Notes: generated from the sequence alone by a model not told the origin. 64,000 bases of DNA from Candidatus Tisiphia endosymbiont of Dascillus cervinus (GCF_964026405.1 NZ_OZ032146.1:62001-126000); one strand, 5' to 3'. Shown: positions 27,761 through 37,939, numbered from the stretch's first letter. A program made the numbers and translations.

Positions 27761-30064
27761 TTAGCAGTACAAATCACATTTTAAGTCGCCAAGTAAATTG
27801 TTGGTAAATTCTTCATTTACTAGGTCATAATTGTAAAAATCATGCTCATCTGCTCTAGTGGCAAAATTTTGCCCTTGAGCAGCAACATTATCCATAATCT
27901 TACTAATTTTCTTGTAAGCCGCAGCCTTAAAATTTTCATCATGACTTAGGCTGAATGCGTGGTGATAACATTTTTTGGCTTTCTCAAATAAACCTACAGA
28001 CTCAAAATATTCAGCTTGCTTTAGTTTTATATCAGGGTTTCTTTTATCTTGTTTTAACCATGCTTTAAAACATTCTTCTATACTAAATTCATTATTAACT
28101 ACTTTATAGCAGTCAATCGCCTTAGCATATTCACCCTTATTAAAAAATAGCTGACCAAGTTTCTCATATATTTTTGGTAGATGACTATTCGCCTCTATAG
28201 CTTTTACATAGTAAGCCAATGCCCCATTTTCACCATCCTTCTCAGAAATAGTAGCTAAGCAACTATAGGCTATAGCCTTAAGATTCTTGCAGGCAGGAGA
28301 GTCCTGATAATCCTCTAGATACTTTATAGCTTTATGATAATAAACTTGGTCAAGCCTATCTTCATCAATATTCAAACTGCTAACTTGGTACTCAAGATTT
28401 TCTGTTACTTTAGTATGGCAAGCTATTATTAACTCTGCAATCTTGGCATGATCAGGTAATTCAGCTGCTTTTTTACAAACACTAGCAAAGAATTTCACAT
28501 ATTCATATTGCTGCTGTAAGCAATAACCATAGCCTTGGATCTGATGCTGAAGTTGAATATTATTAGGTTCAGCATATTCAGCAAAAATCTCCACTGCTAT
28601 CTGGAAGTTGATTAGAGCATTTGATATGCTATCTATTGGCTTGCTAAATACTTTTTGTAATCTTGATAATAACTCCAGCTCTAGAAAATATTCATCTTTA
28701 TTATGCCCTGGCAGGAGATTATTGTAATGAATTGATGATGGTATCCAATCTTTGACAAGATTATAATTCTCAGAAAATGCATTGAGTGGATTGACATCTG
28801 AGCATTTAGTTGCATTACCAATAGCCTTAACTATCACCTCTAATAGTTGATTAAAATTATTACTGGCAGTATTTAACAGATGAGATGAACACTCCATAGC
28901 TTTCTTAGAAATAGCTATGTTGACCATATCACCTTTAGCGTTAGAATATTTGGATGACATGTCTATTGCCACAAGTAAATCAGGTACAACTAACTCACCT
29001 TCGTCAGTTGGTTTATAGAATAGATATATTGAGCCATTATCTTTGAGCTTATTAATCAGTGCTTTGTGTTCATCTGTTGCTCCTTGATTATCTGCTAATA
29101 TTTTATCTATAGACTTTTTGATATGCTGAATATTTTTGTTTGGTGGTACATGGGTAACTACTAAAGATATGCTGCCTTCTATATATCCAATATCCTTAAA
29201 ACTTTTTATAAAGTTAGATAACGTTGCAAGGAAAGCACTACCTCTTTCAACAGCACTATTTAAAACCAATTCAGGTATCACCAACACAAATTTTAGCTGC
29301 TCTGTAGTTTCAAAAAGCCTTTTAATATAGAAACTGTTAGCAATTTCTTGAACGGGATCAGTGTCATTAAAGCCAGGACAATCCCAAATGATTAGGTCTT
29401 TATCTTTAGCAAAACATTTATTAGGAATCTTAGTCTCGGAAGATAGTTTATGACCAATGACAATATCGGCAAGTGGCTGCATCGCGTCAATAACCAACTC
29501 GCTAGTTTCATCATCAATAATTGCCTGTAGTTCTCTGCCAGTAAGCACGTAAGCGAGTGTACTCTTACCAGCCCCGGTATTACCAAGCAGCAATATCCCC
29601 TTCTTGCCATGTTCCTGCAGACGATCGTTACCATCTCGGATTAGATTCGATACTTGCTTGATAGTAGCCTGATCATCATTATCAAACTGATTATCCCCAT
29701 CTGCTACCTTAAATAATTTCACAACCTGTATCTCTGGAACATATTCTTTTACTTTTGCCTCCTCTATGACTTTTAATTTAGCTGCTTCTTGCTCAAGTCT
29801 CTCAGCTTCTTGTCTAGCTTTTTCATCTGCCTCTGCTTGTTGTTGCTGTCTTAGCTTTTCAGCCAAAGCCTTCGCTCCTGCCGTTCCTATATGGTTTTGT
29901 CCAATGTCAAGATTAGTAATAGATTTAAAAGCTATGTTAAGTAGATTGATATGTGCAAGGTTTATTTTGTCTAAATTATTAATCAGTTTTAACGCAGCTT
30001 GTTCTAGTTCAAAAGAAATATCACTTGTTAATTTTTTTTGTTGATTTTTAAATTTGCTCGCCAT
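27761..30064 (-). CDS. GTPase-TPR protein with N-terminal LRR-like segment
   Basis: 767 residues from the ATG at 30064; upstream in-frame codons belong to the conserved leader and are not used. Order: a short head with one ribonuclease-inhibitor-type LRR (ITNLDIGQNHIGTAGAKALAEKL), a Gln/Glu/Ala coiled coil, then a P-loop GTPase domain from about residue 155: G1 ILLLGNTGAGKSTLAYVLTG, G3 DLIIWDCPGFND. The last ~200 residues are TPR repeats (GALAYYVKAIEANSHLPKIY, KGEYAKAIDCYKV). The domain resembles AIG1/IRG- or septin-like GTPases often found in symbionts. It shares leader and N-terminal motif with the LRR gene. It is probably a host-directed or toxin-locus-associated protein; function unproven. 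Confidence 0.8.
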   Translation of the reverse strand: MASKFKNQQKKLTSDISFELEQAALKLINNLDKINLAHINLLNIAFKSITNLDIGQNHIGTAGAKALAEKLRQQQQAEADEKARQEAERLEQEAAKLKVIEEAKVKEYVPEIQVVKLFKVADGDNQFDNDDQATIKQVSNLIRDGNDRLQEHGKKGILLLGNTGAGKSTLAYVLTGRELQAIIDDETSELVIDAMQPLADIVIGHKLSSETKIPNKCFAKDKDLIIWDCPGFNDTDPVQEIANSFYIKRLFETTEQLKFVLVIPELVLNSAVERGSAFLATLSNFIKSFKDIGYIEGSISLVVTHVPPNKNIQHIKKSIDKILADNQGATDEHKALINKLKDNGSIYLFYKPTDEGELVVPDLLVAIDMSSKYSNAKGDMVNIAISKKAMECSSHLLNTASNNFNQLLEVIVKAIGNATKCSDVNPLNAFSENYNLVKDWIPSSIHYNNLLPGHNKDEYFLELELLSRLQKVFSKPIDSISNALINFQIAVEIFAEYAEPNNIQLQHQIQGYGYCLQQQYEYVKFFASVCKKAAELPDHAKIAELIIACHTKVTENLEYQVSSLNIDEDRLDQVYYHKAIKYLEDYQDSPACKNLKAIAYSCLATISEKDGENGALAYYVKAIEANSHLPKIYEKLGQLFFNKGEYAKAIDCYKVVNNEFSIEECFKAWLKQDKRNPDIKLKQAEYFESVGLFEKAKKCYHHAFSLSHDENFKAAAYKKISKIMDNVAAQGQNFATRADEHDFYNYDLVNEEFTNNLLGDLKCDLYC

Positions 30065-30074
30065 ATAATTAACT

Positions 30075-30180
30075 CCTATTTTTGGGTTTTTTAGAAAATA
30101 GACACTGAGGTTAGGTTTAAAAATTTTCTGATTCTTTGCTTCTAACCTCAGTGCTTGACTCCACACCACGTGGTGTCACT
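30075..30180 (-). promoter_or_regulatory. Conserved leader with hairpin upstream of the GTPase-TPR gene
   Basis: Perfect 12-bp arms CACTGAGGTTAG (30103-30114) and CTAACCTCAGTG (30142-30153) around an AT-rich loop, followed by CCACACCACGTGGTG. Homologous to 25427-25530 over about 100 bp. The remaining stretch to 30482 (about 300 nt) holds no gene I can see. Confidence 0.65.
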
Positions 30181-30482
30181 ACTAATATATTATCCTCATC
30201 ACCAATAGAGTCCAGAGAAGTTTTAGCACCTAGAGTATTTTTTTTTGAAATTCGATAGATCAGAGGTAAAACGGAGACAGTAACTGAAATTTTTGTTATA
30301 GTTCGGGGCTAAATGGTTATGGTAAAATGTAGTTAACCTTTTTGTAATAAAGCTTTAATGGTTTTTTCCTTAGTGTAAATACCTTCTTGCATAATTCTTG
30401 ACTACCAAAAATTTATGCTTCCATGGTAGATACAATTGTAAAAAAAGAGCAAGAAGACTTTGCTTTACCGATCACTGAAAAT

Positions 30483-31888
30483 TTAAATAACAACGTATAA
30501 ATCTTCTGCAATACCTTGTAAAAATACATTAACCCGCTCTTCTATCATATTCTCGGCATTACCATCCTTGTCCAATGTTTCCTGTATATTTTCACCCATA
30601 ACCTCAATAAATATAGGGATTCTTTCGTCATACTTTTTGACTACGGTCTTTAGCTTCTCATTTTGGGCATTAGTTTTAGCCTGAAGGTTAGCAAGGCTTT
30701 CGTGAGCTTTCTGAGATGATTTCTCGATTAACTCTGATTTAGTTTTATCTAATTCATATCCTTTTTGTGCATTTTTTGCTGCCATAAAAGCATCTAATTC
30801 AGCATGTTTCCTAGTTTGTATGGCTGTAGAAACGTAATTTAAGGATTGTCCAGGAGCAAGTGCTGCTACTAAAGAATTGAATTCTTGTTGAGCTTCTTTA
30901 TCATGCTCTGTTTGTTTTCTTTGAGCCATTTCTTGACATTCTGCTTTACTTGCATCTGCTTGTTGATTTAACTGTTTCTTTACATTATCAAGATCTGATT
31001 GTAAATCTTTGATTATATTTGCTTCCTCTTCTTCATTATCTTTGTCAATTTTAGCTTTAAGATATTCTACCAATTCTTTAAACTTTGTTTTGATTTTATC
31101 AAGAACCGATTTCTTAAGCTCCATTACTTTATCCCATTTCGTAATAGCCATAAAAGCTGATTTACTTGCCTCTATTACTTGTACTTCTTCATCTTTAGCC
31201 TTGGTTTGTAACTCAGTTTCTTTTTGTTTAGCTTCTTCCTCAGCTAGTATTTTACGTGCTAGAATTTCGTCTTCTACATTGAGCCTAAATACAAACTTTT
31301 CATTTTGCTTATATCCTTTTCTTTGAAAAAAAGCTCTGCCGCTTTTTGTTCAAGAGGAGTTTTATTATCAGCATTGTAAAATCTACCTAAAGTATAAAAA
31401 GCATCATGGTCATCAAGTTTTATTCCTTGTAATTTAAGTATGTGTTTCTGGTTATTTAATATTTTAATTGCTAGCTGTTCTTCTTGTTCTAAAGTTAATG
31501 GTTTCTCTCCTCCCAAACGTATTTGAATACTTTCCTGTTCTAAAGTCTCTTTGGGCATCTCTTCTTCAAGTGTTCTATAATAGTCTGTTAATTCTCTTAG
31601 GCTACCAGCAACAATCTGTTTATTACCTAAGGCTACCTTTATCTTATCATAAATACCTGACTCAGCCAATCCTAAATCACCAACTTCGGATAGTATCGAT
31701 GTTGTAGGTTTGATTTCCAGTGGGACTGGTTTGTTTGGGACATTCTCACCAAGAGCCCTCCCTGTGTCAACAGGTATTTTACCCACCCCGCTAGTTGCTG
31801 ATATTTCACCAACTCCGCCAGCTGCATATTCGATAGCCGGGAATGTTTTTGGTGGATTAATCCTACTTCCACCAGTGTAATATCTAGA
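30483..31888 (-). pseudogene. Fourth toxin-module remnant with long coiled-coil tail
   Basis: The frame opens directly after the stop of the CPCC gene, without a start codon: NPPKTFPAIEYAAGGVGEIS..., then the linker LGLAESGIYDKIKVALGN shared with the 37001 toxin. After GSLRELT the sequence diverges into a tip with EQEEQLAIKILNNQKHILKL and, following a one-base shift in a T-run at about 31325-31332, a 280-residue Lys/Glu/Gln-rich coiled coil (KETELQTKAKDEEVQVIEAS, MAITKWDKVMELKKS...EDLYVVI). With one T added the whole reads as a single ~465-residue C-terminus. It may be the original C-terminus of the giant protein displaced by cassette insertions. Confidence 0.55.
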
Positions 31889-32146
31889 CTATAGTGAAAT
31901 GTTAATTTTATTAACATTTCTAACTGGATCAGAAGTACCATATAATTTGTAATTCATCCGTGCTTGATTCAAACTAATATCATTAGCTCCTCCCTCAAAA
32001 TTAGCATCATAATATTGTACATCATCATCTTCCCAATCACATTTTGGACATATAAAATAAGAGCCAGGAAAGTCCTCAGAATCAAAAAAAGGGTTGTTAC
32101 ATACAGGACAAGGTATCTTAATTATGTTTACTTTATTATTTAACAT
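31889..32146 (-). CDS. CPCC-type cysteine-rich protein, probable immunity gene
   Basis: 85 residues with two Cys pairs, IPCPVCNNPFF and YFICPKCDWEDDDVQ, the signature of the cysteine-rich CPCC family, which is frequently found behind polymorphic toxin tips. It starts 3 nt after the stop of the preceding toxin (32150), the tight spacing expected of a toxin-immunity pair. It would neutralise the tip of that toxin; this is inferred from position and family. Confidence 0.8.
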   Translation of the reverse strand: MLNNKVNIIKIPCPVCNNPFFDSEDFPGSYFICPKCDWEDDDVQYYDANFEGGANDISLNQARMNYKLYGTSDPVRNVNKINISL

Positions 32147-32149
32147 TAC

Positions 32150-33874
32150 TTATTCTCCTTTATTTTCCCAATATTTTAATTTGTTTCTTGGTTTCATCAT
32201 AGTCTTTGGCACTCCATCGATTGTTGCAGCTATGAATATATTACTATCAGGGTTATAGAAAATCTTTTCACCATTATGTCTAATATATTCTAAGGTGTTT
32301 GGATGAGGATGGTCAATAAAGTTTTTTGCAAATTCAACATATTGTTTTGCATTATAAGTGTCTGTAAAATTCTTACCATGACGTTTCCAATAACTAAAAG
32401 CATTTTCAACTACAGTAGCTTCTGGTCGATTTGACCAAAGATTGCTAGAACCAACATTTTCTATATTTTTACTCAACCCTTCTACTTCTCCAACCATTGA
32501 TATTTTTTTCCCAATATCTGCCCCTGCATCAACAGATAGTTTACCCACCCCGCTAGTTGCTGATATTTCACTAACTCCACCTTCGATAGCAAGTAGTGAC
32601 TTTGGCGAACCTTCGATTGATGGAATTTTTACCCTACTATTTTTTGCTATATCAAAAATCTTGACGGTGTTGCCTAAAATAACACCGTCGCCAAGTATTT
32701 CTGCTAGTAGTTTAGTACTGTCGGGTAGTTCATCATATTTTTGTGAAAATTTTGTAAACTGTTCTTTTGAGCAGTTTGCTTCGAACTCAGATTTTATAAG
32801 CCATTTGACGGGGGAAACAACCAGCAAATCAACAGTTGAAGCCATTGCTCCTAGAGCTTATGGTAACCATTCTATACGGCTGACAGGATGCATAATATTC
32901 TGTGTACCATACTTTACTAACTCACCGGCAACTGCTGTTGAAGCCACTAGAAAATTACCAACACCACCACGATATTGGTATGTTGCCTCAGGATTCACGA
33001 CTTCCTTATAAAAATGATTCCTGACATCATTTAGACTCACTGGTCTCCAGTTCGGTGAGACAATTTGGATAGCATTTGAATTAAATGTACCAGTAAGGTC
33101 AAACATGCCTGCTATTTCTTCAACTGATCTCTCATCAGACCTTTGTGGTGGTATATCTAGGGGGATAGAGAGTGGTGCTGCTGTATCTCCCATTGTTTTC
33201 ACTTGCCATCTAGGGTCTACAATTTTAGGAGCATAATCATGTCCTATATCCCCGCCAATTGCATAAGCTTGCTGCATCAAAGCTTCATCTCGTGCAAGCT
33301 GCTTAGCTGCAGAATCATGCATATTTTGTTTAGCGATTTGCAGGATATTTCTGTGATATTCGTTTTCTTTCGCTTGTAGTTGTTGCTTGTCCGCCGTTAA
33401 AGTGTCAACCAAAAATTGTGCAGCTGATAACTCCGACTGGCTTAAGGGCTTTGGTTGTGGAGTTAGCTGGGATGGCGGTTTTGGCGGAGTGGTATCGGCA
33501 ACTGGAATCGGCTGAACTACGCCTCGTAATATATCAGCTGAGTATTTACCATTACTACTAGCAGATATTGCTTCAAATATACTGCCACTGTTACTCGAGC
33601 CTTTATTGGTAAAGCCAAAATATTGCTGGTTTTTACTGTCATATCCTATAGTAATTGGTGTGCCTCCTAAACCTTTGCCGTATGATTGTAGGAACTTACC
33701 ATTTTCAAACACATAGATTGGCTGTTGCATAGCAGATGACAGTAGTAATAGTGAAGCTAATGCTAGATCAGCACCTGTTAAGCCAGCAAGTCCTACATGC
33801 TCGGGTTTAATAGAACCTACTCCCTGTCCAAGAGGAGGATGCCCAGCTTGAGGAGCAAGGTCATATACCAACAT
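32150..33874 (-). pseudogene. Polymorphic-toxin cassette 3 with in-frame TAA
   Basis: Starts MLVYDLAPQAGHPPLGQGVG, then the shared delivery module (MQQPIYVFENGKFLQSYGKG...ALMQQAYAIGGD), a middle domain (WRPVSLNDVRNHFYKEVV), and a TAA at 32858-32860. The same frame resumes at once (ALGAMASTVDLLVVS...) and ends in a compact tip: FSYWKRHGKNFTDTYNAKQY, IRHNGEKIFYNPDSNIF, TMMKPRNKLKYWENKGE. The His-x6-F, R-x-N-G-x-x-x-x-Y-x-P pattern recalls small RNase-like CDI/Rhs tips, but I cannot name the family. Replacing the TAA by a sense codon restores a 574-residue protein. A CPCC immunity-type gene follows. Confidence 0.7.
33260..33805 (-). repeat. Toxin delivery module repeat R3
   Basis: Over 95% identical by eye to R2 (35750-36345) and R1 (37940-38515). 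It encodes the LALASLL...MQQPIYVFENGKF...QLQAKENEYHRN segment. It lacks a 45-nt stretch present in R1 and R2, apparently lost between two AGTAAT repeats. With R2 it also shares the ~85-bp spacer on its upstream side (33875-33962 versus 36435-36522). Confidence 0.85.
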
Positions 33875-33959
33875 GTTAACTCTTTAGTTGCTTGCATAAT
33901 CACCTCTTCTTTAATGTTTATTGGATTATCATAACATATTTATTACTTGCACTAAGTGT

Positions 33960-34487
33960 TTATTTTAAATAATCTGGATGGACGTGTAGATAATAATCTG
34001 GTGATTCATGGTATAATCGCCAAATGAATCTCTCAAAATGTTCTTCTATGAGATTTCCAATTTCATCATAGATAGCATCAGGTTTATCAGAACTAGGCTT
34101 CATTACTAAAAAGCTTGACATGTCTGCCACTTCAAAGAAGATAATATCATCATCTTTTATATAACCTTCTTCAATATATTCAACAGCTTCTGGTAAGATA
34201 TAATCACTTTCTTCTTTAAGTAACATAATATCGGCTATTTGTTGTGGAGAAAAGAAATGATTATTATGCACTCCTATAAAATCATCTTTTAAATTAGCTG
34301 GATTAGGTAAAGAACCATGTCCAATCTCCAACCAAAATTCTTTTAAAGATATAGGAAAACTAAAATTTAATCTGTTTTCTGCAATTTTTATTTCGTCAAC
34401 ATCTATTTTTTCAAACCAATTATAAGGCCTTTTTCCATCAAACTGATCAAAGTTTATATATTTTTTAAGATAATCATATTTTCCCAT
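33960..34487 (-). CDS. SMI1/KNR4 (SUKH) family immunity protein
   Basis: 175 residues with the SUKH pattern: IKIAENRLNFSFPISLKEFW, LEIGHGSLPN, FFSPQQIADIMLL and the Trp/Phe-rich end. SUKH proteins are the most common immunity proteins for nuclease-type polymorphic toxins. It starts 2 nt after the stop of an HNH toxin tip (34490), a textbook pair. The gene itself looks intact even though its cognate toxin is broken. Confidence 0.85.
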   Translation of the reverse strand: MGKYDYLKKYINFDQFDGKRPYNWFEKIDVDEIKIAENRLNFSFPISLKEFWLEIGHGSLPNPANLKDDFIGVHNNHFFSPQQIADIMLLKEESDYILPEAVEYIEEGYIKDDDIIFFEVADMSSFLVMKPSSDKPDAIYDEIGNLIEEHFERFIWRLYHESPDYYLHVHPDYLK

Positions 34488-34662
34488 AATTATTTCTTTT
34501 TAAGTTTAAATATTTCACTAGCTATAGAATCTTTAGCATGAATCAGTTTATGTTCTACTATACCATGAGCTGGATGAATATTCCACCAAGTATTTGGTCC
34601 GCCATGATCTACTTGGATTATATGATGGGCATCATATAATTCCCCTATTTTTTTACTACCTA

Positions 34663-34859
34663 ACCCGAGTTGCCAATTAATTTATAAGAGCAGAGCTAGG
34701 TTTTATGAACATTTGAAGTTAATTTGTAACATTAAAACACTTAATAAAAACTATATTTTTTAGAAATATGTTTGTATTAAAAATGTTTTAGTATCGAGCC
34801 TCACATGAAACCAGCGTTAAATATAGCTTTTGCCAGTATAATTAATTGGCAACTCGGGT
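34663..34859 (+). mobile_element. 197-bp MITE, copy 3, inside the HNH toxin tip
   Basis: Flanked by TACCTA on both sides. Removing the element and one TACCTA joins ...EETVG to SKKIGELYDAHHII... in frame, which proves that the insertion interrupted a functional reading frame. Confidence 0.93.
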
Positions 34860-35749
34860 TACCTACAGTTTCCTCATACACCGGCCATTTTTGTCCTGTA
34901 TTTTGTTCCCATTCCGCTCTTAATTGATTTTTCATATTATTAAAATCCTTTCTATGAGCTTTATAAGTTATTGAATCCAGTTTAACAAACTCCTGAGTTT
35001 GCAGAGCTTCTTTAAGTAAAGTTAGCTGTTGGTCAGGTAGTTGTAATTTAGTGATTTCTTCAATTTCTTTAACATAACTTCTAGCTAAATAAGGGTTCTC
35101 AACAATTTTTTCTGTAGCTGTTAAAGGTGTTGCTGAGCCTAATGATATTTTTTCTGCAACTCTTTCAACTTCTAATACTTCGATAGGTAATTTTTGCTCA
35201 ACCTTAGTAAGCATTGATGATGGTTTAGTAATGGTGTTTTCCCCAACTAATCCAATTTCTGAGGCTTTCCCAACTGTTGTAAATGCTGAAGCCTCAGCAG
35301 CCACACCTTTTTCAAGGGCAGAATATAATTTACTGGTAGCTGAGCCACTTGCTATCTGTAAAATTCGACCAGCTCCCCATAAAACCATACTGTCTGTAGT
35401 CAGGGTTAATGTTACTTTACTATTCTTCGGTAACCCCTGATAGAACTCTGATAATCCCTGATACCACTGCTCAGGTAAATATTTTTTAGCTACATCCTTG
35501 CTAAAATCTTTTATTGTAGCAATTGCTTTACTAGGAATATAGCCAATAGCTGCTAAAGTTTGTGAACCACCCTCGACACTACTGATTCGATGAGCAATTT
35601 GCTGCATACTCATATCTGCCAAATCGCCAATTGTTGACCATACGGTAAGTGGTAAATTACCACCATATTTAGGGTCTATAAGCGAGCTTAAAGAATTATC
35701 CAAAACCTCTTTGGGGCTTTTTTGCTTGCCATCCAGGTTCTACCCTTTT

Positions 35750-36345
35750 AAGTGGTAGATATGACTCCCCACCCATAGCATAAGCTTGCTGCATCAAAGC
35801 TTCATCTCGTGCAAATTTCTTAGCTGCAGAATCATGCATATTTTGTTTAGCGATTTGCAGGATATTTCTATGATATTCGTTTTCTTTCGCTTGTAGTTGT
35901 TGCTTGTCCGCCGTTAAAGTGTCAACCAAAAATTGTGCAGCTGATAACTCCGACTGGCTTAAGGGCTTTGGTTGTGGAGTTGGCTGGGATGGCGGTTTTG
36001 GCGGAGTGGTATCGGCAACTGGAATCGGCTGAACTACGCCTCGTAATATATCAGCTGAGTATTTACCATTACTACTAGCAGATATTGCTTCAAATATACT
36101 GCCACTGTTACTCGAGCCTTTATTGGTAAAGCCAAAATATTGCTGGTTTTTACTGTCATATCCTATAGTAATTGGTGTGCCTCCTAAACCTTTGCCGTAT
36201 GATTGTAGGAACTTACCATTTTCAAACACATAGATTGGCTGTTGCATGGCAGATGACAGTAGTAATATCGAATTGCTACCCCCATCACCGCTACCTGGTT
36301 TTGGTAATAGTGAAGCTAATGCTAGATCAGCACCTGTTAAGCCAG
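35750..36345 (-). repeat. Toxin delivery module repeat R2
   Basis: Nearly identical to R1 at DNA level, including the 45-nt stretch lost from R3. Downstream (DPKYGGNLPL... to TKPSSMLTKV) R1 and R2 continue as diverged paralogues, so the module border lies around the A-run at 35707. Confidence 0.85.
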
Positions 36346-36584
36346 CAAGTCCTACATGATTGAGTTTAATAGAACCTTACTCCCTGTCCAAGAGGAGGAT
36401 GCCCAGCTTGAGGAGCAAGGTCATATACCAACATGTTAACTCTTTAGTTGCTTGCATAATAACCTCTTCTTTAATGTTTATTGGATTATCATAACATATT
36501 TATTACTTGCACTAAGTGTTTATAAAAAATAATTGTATAAAAATTAGCAGCCCTGAACTACAATTGTTATCTTGTTCAATAGTA

Positions 36585-36992
36585 CTATTTAAGCGATTCT
36601 ATCACCGCTTCTGTTAATTTGCGACAATAGCCACGTTCTTCTGCCTCCTTGAGATATTGCTCTTTATATTCTTTAGTATCAATTTCTATTTGTGCAATGA
36701 CTCTTTTAGCTAAAGATTGCAACTCTTCTTCATATCCATTATCTAATAGTTCTAATATAGCTTGATCCTTTTCTTCGTCAGTTATTGAATCCATTTCTAA
36801 AATGTCATCCACCAGTATTCTTACTTGCGAACTTAGATATCCCCATTCTAATCTTGGCAATGTGCTATTGACTGCCCAAGCAAATATTCCAATATTTTCT
36901 TTGATTTCCTTAGCTGTTAAGCACCCATTAATCCATTTATTACAGATTTTTAAAATATCCTGTTTATCTTGCTTTAACCATAACTTTTTCAT
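36585..36992 (-). CDS. Probable immunity protein of toxin cassette 1
   Basis: 135 residues, soluble, all-helical by composition (KQDKQDILKICNKWINGCLT, EYKEQYLKEAEERGYCRKLT). It starts 9 nt after the toxin stop at 37001 and occupies the immunity position seen in the other cassettes. I do not recognise the family. The ~85-bp spacer repeated upstream of cassettes 2 and 3 begins shortly after its stop. Confidence 0.6.
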   Translation of the reverse strand: MKKLWLKQDKQDILKICNKWINGCLTAKEIKENIGIFAWAVNSTLPRLEWGYLSSQVRILVDDILEMDSITDEEKDQAILELLDNGYEEELQSLAKRVIAQIEIDTKEYKEQYLKEAEERGYCRKLTEAVIESLK

Positions 36993-37939
36993 TTTTACAT
37001 CTATTTTTTAGTTGCTATTACTGGTTTAATTTCTATTACTTGACCAGTTTTTATATTTTTATAATAGTGTAGTTGTACATTTGTATCAGGTAATAATACC
37101 ACTCCCTCTTTAAGAACTCTATCTTTACTAAACATTTTAGCCCAGTCTTCTGGTGAACCACCATAAGTTTCGACAATTCTTTTTATATCTTTTATGGGTT
37201 TCGTATGTCCAGCACCCGCCATAGCTTTCCCCTCACCTGATGTCACCAATTCTTCACAGGCTAATTTTATTTCAAGAGCTGTTAATTCCCGAAGACTGCC
37301 AGTAACAATCGGTTTATTACCTATCGCTGCTTCTATCTTACCATGAATTCCTGACTCAGCCAATCCAAAATCATCAACCTTAGTAAGCATTGATGATGGT
37401 TTAGTAATGGTGTTTTCCCCAACTAATCCAATTTCTGAGGCTTTCCCAACTGTTGTAAATGCTGAAGCCTCAGCAGCCACACCTTTTTCAAGGGAAGAAT
37501 ATAATTTACTGGTAGCTGGTCCACTTGCTATCTGTAAAACCCGACCAGCTCCCCATAAAATCATACTGTCCGTAGCTAGAGTTGCTGTTACTTTAGTATT
37601 TTCCGGTAAGCCCTTACACCAGTCTGATAATCCCTTATACCACTTCTCAGGCAAATGCTCTTTAGCTATATCCTTGCTAAAATCTTTTACTGTACCAATT
37701 AATTTATTAGGAAGATAGCCAAGAACTTTTAAAGTATCTGCTCCACCTTCGACACCACTTATAACATGAACAATTTGTTGCATACCACAATCTATCAGAT
37801 CTCCGCTTGTTGAAAATACCGCAAGTGGCAAATTACCACCATATTTAGGGTCTATAACCAAGTTTAAAGAATTCTGAAAAACATCTTTGAGGTTTTTTGC
37901 TTGCCATCCAGGTTCTACCCTTTTAAGTGGTAGATATGG

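Larger units (their letters stand above)
34490..36434 (-). pseudogene. Polymorphic-toxin cassette 2 with HNH nuclease tip, broken
   Basis: Starts MLVYDLAPQAGHPPLGQGV as cassette 3, but one extra A at about 36375 shifts the frame. The delivery module R2 follows, then a second shift in an A6 run near 35707 (WQAK to KPQRGF), then DPKYGGNLPLTVWSTIGD...TKPSSMLTKVEQ. The tip reads KAHRKDFNNMKNQLRAEWEQ, NTGQKWPVYEETVG, is split by the MITE at 34663-34859, and resumes KKIGELYDAHHIIQVDHGGP, NTWWNIHPAHGIVEHKLIHA. H-H-I...D-H-G-G...N-I-x-P-x-x-H-x-x-I-H is an HNH/ENDO VII nuclease signature. Three lesions make it dead in the present form. Confidence 0.75.

Noticed and set aside
31672-31941. 89-codon minus-strand frame between CPCC and the fourth toxin remnant
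   Set aside because: It is out of frame with the recognisable module sequence (EISATSGVG...) and overlaps it; a shadow.
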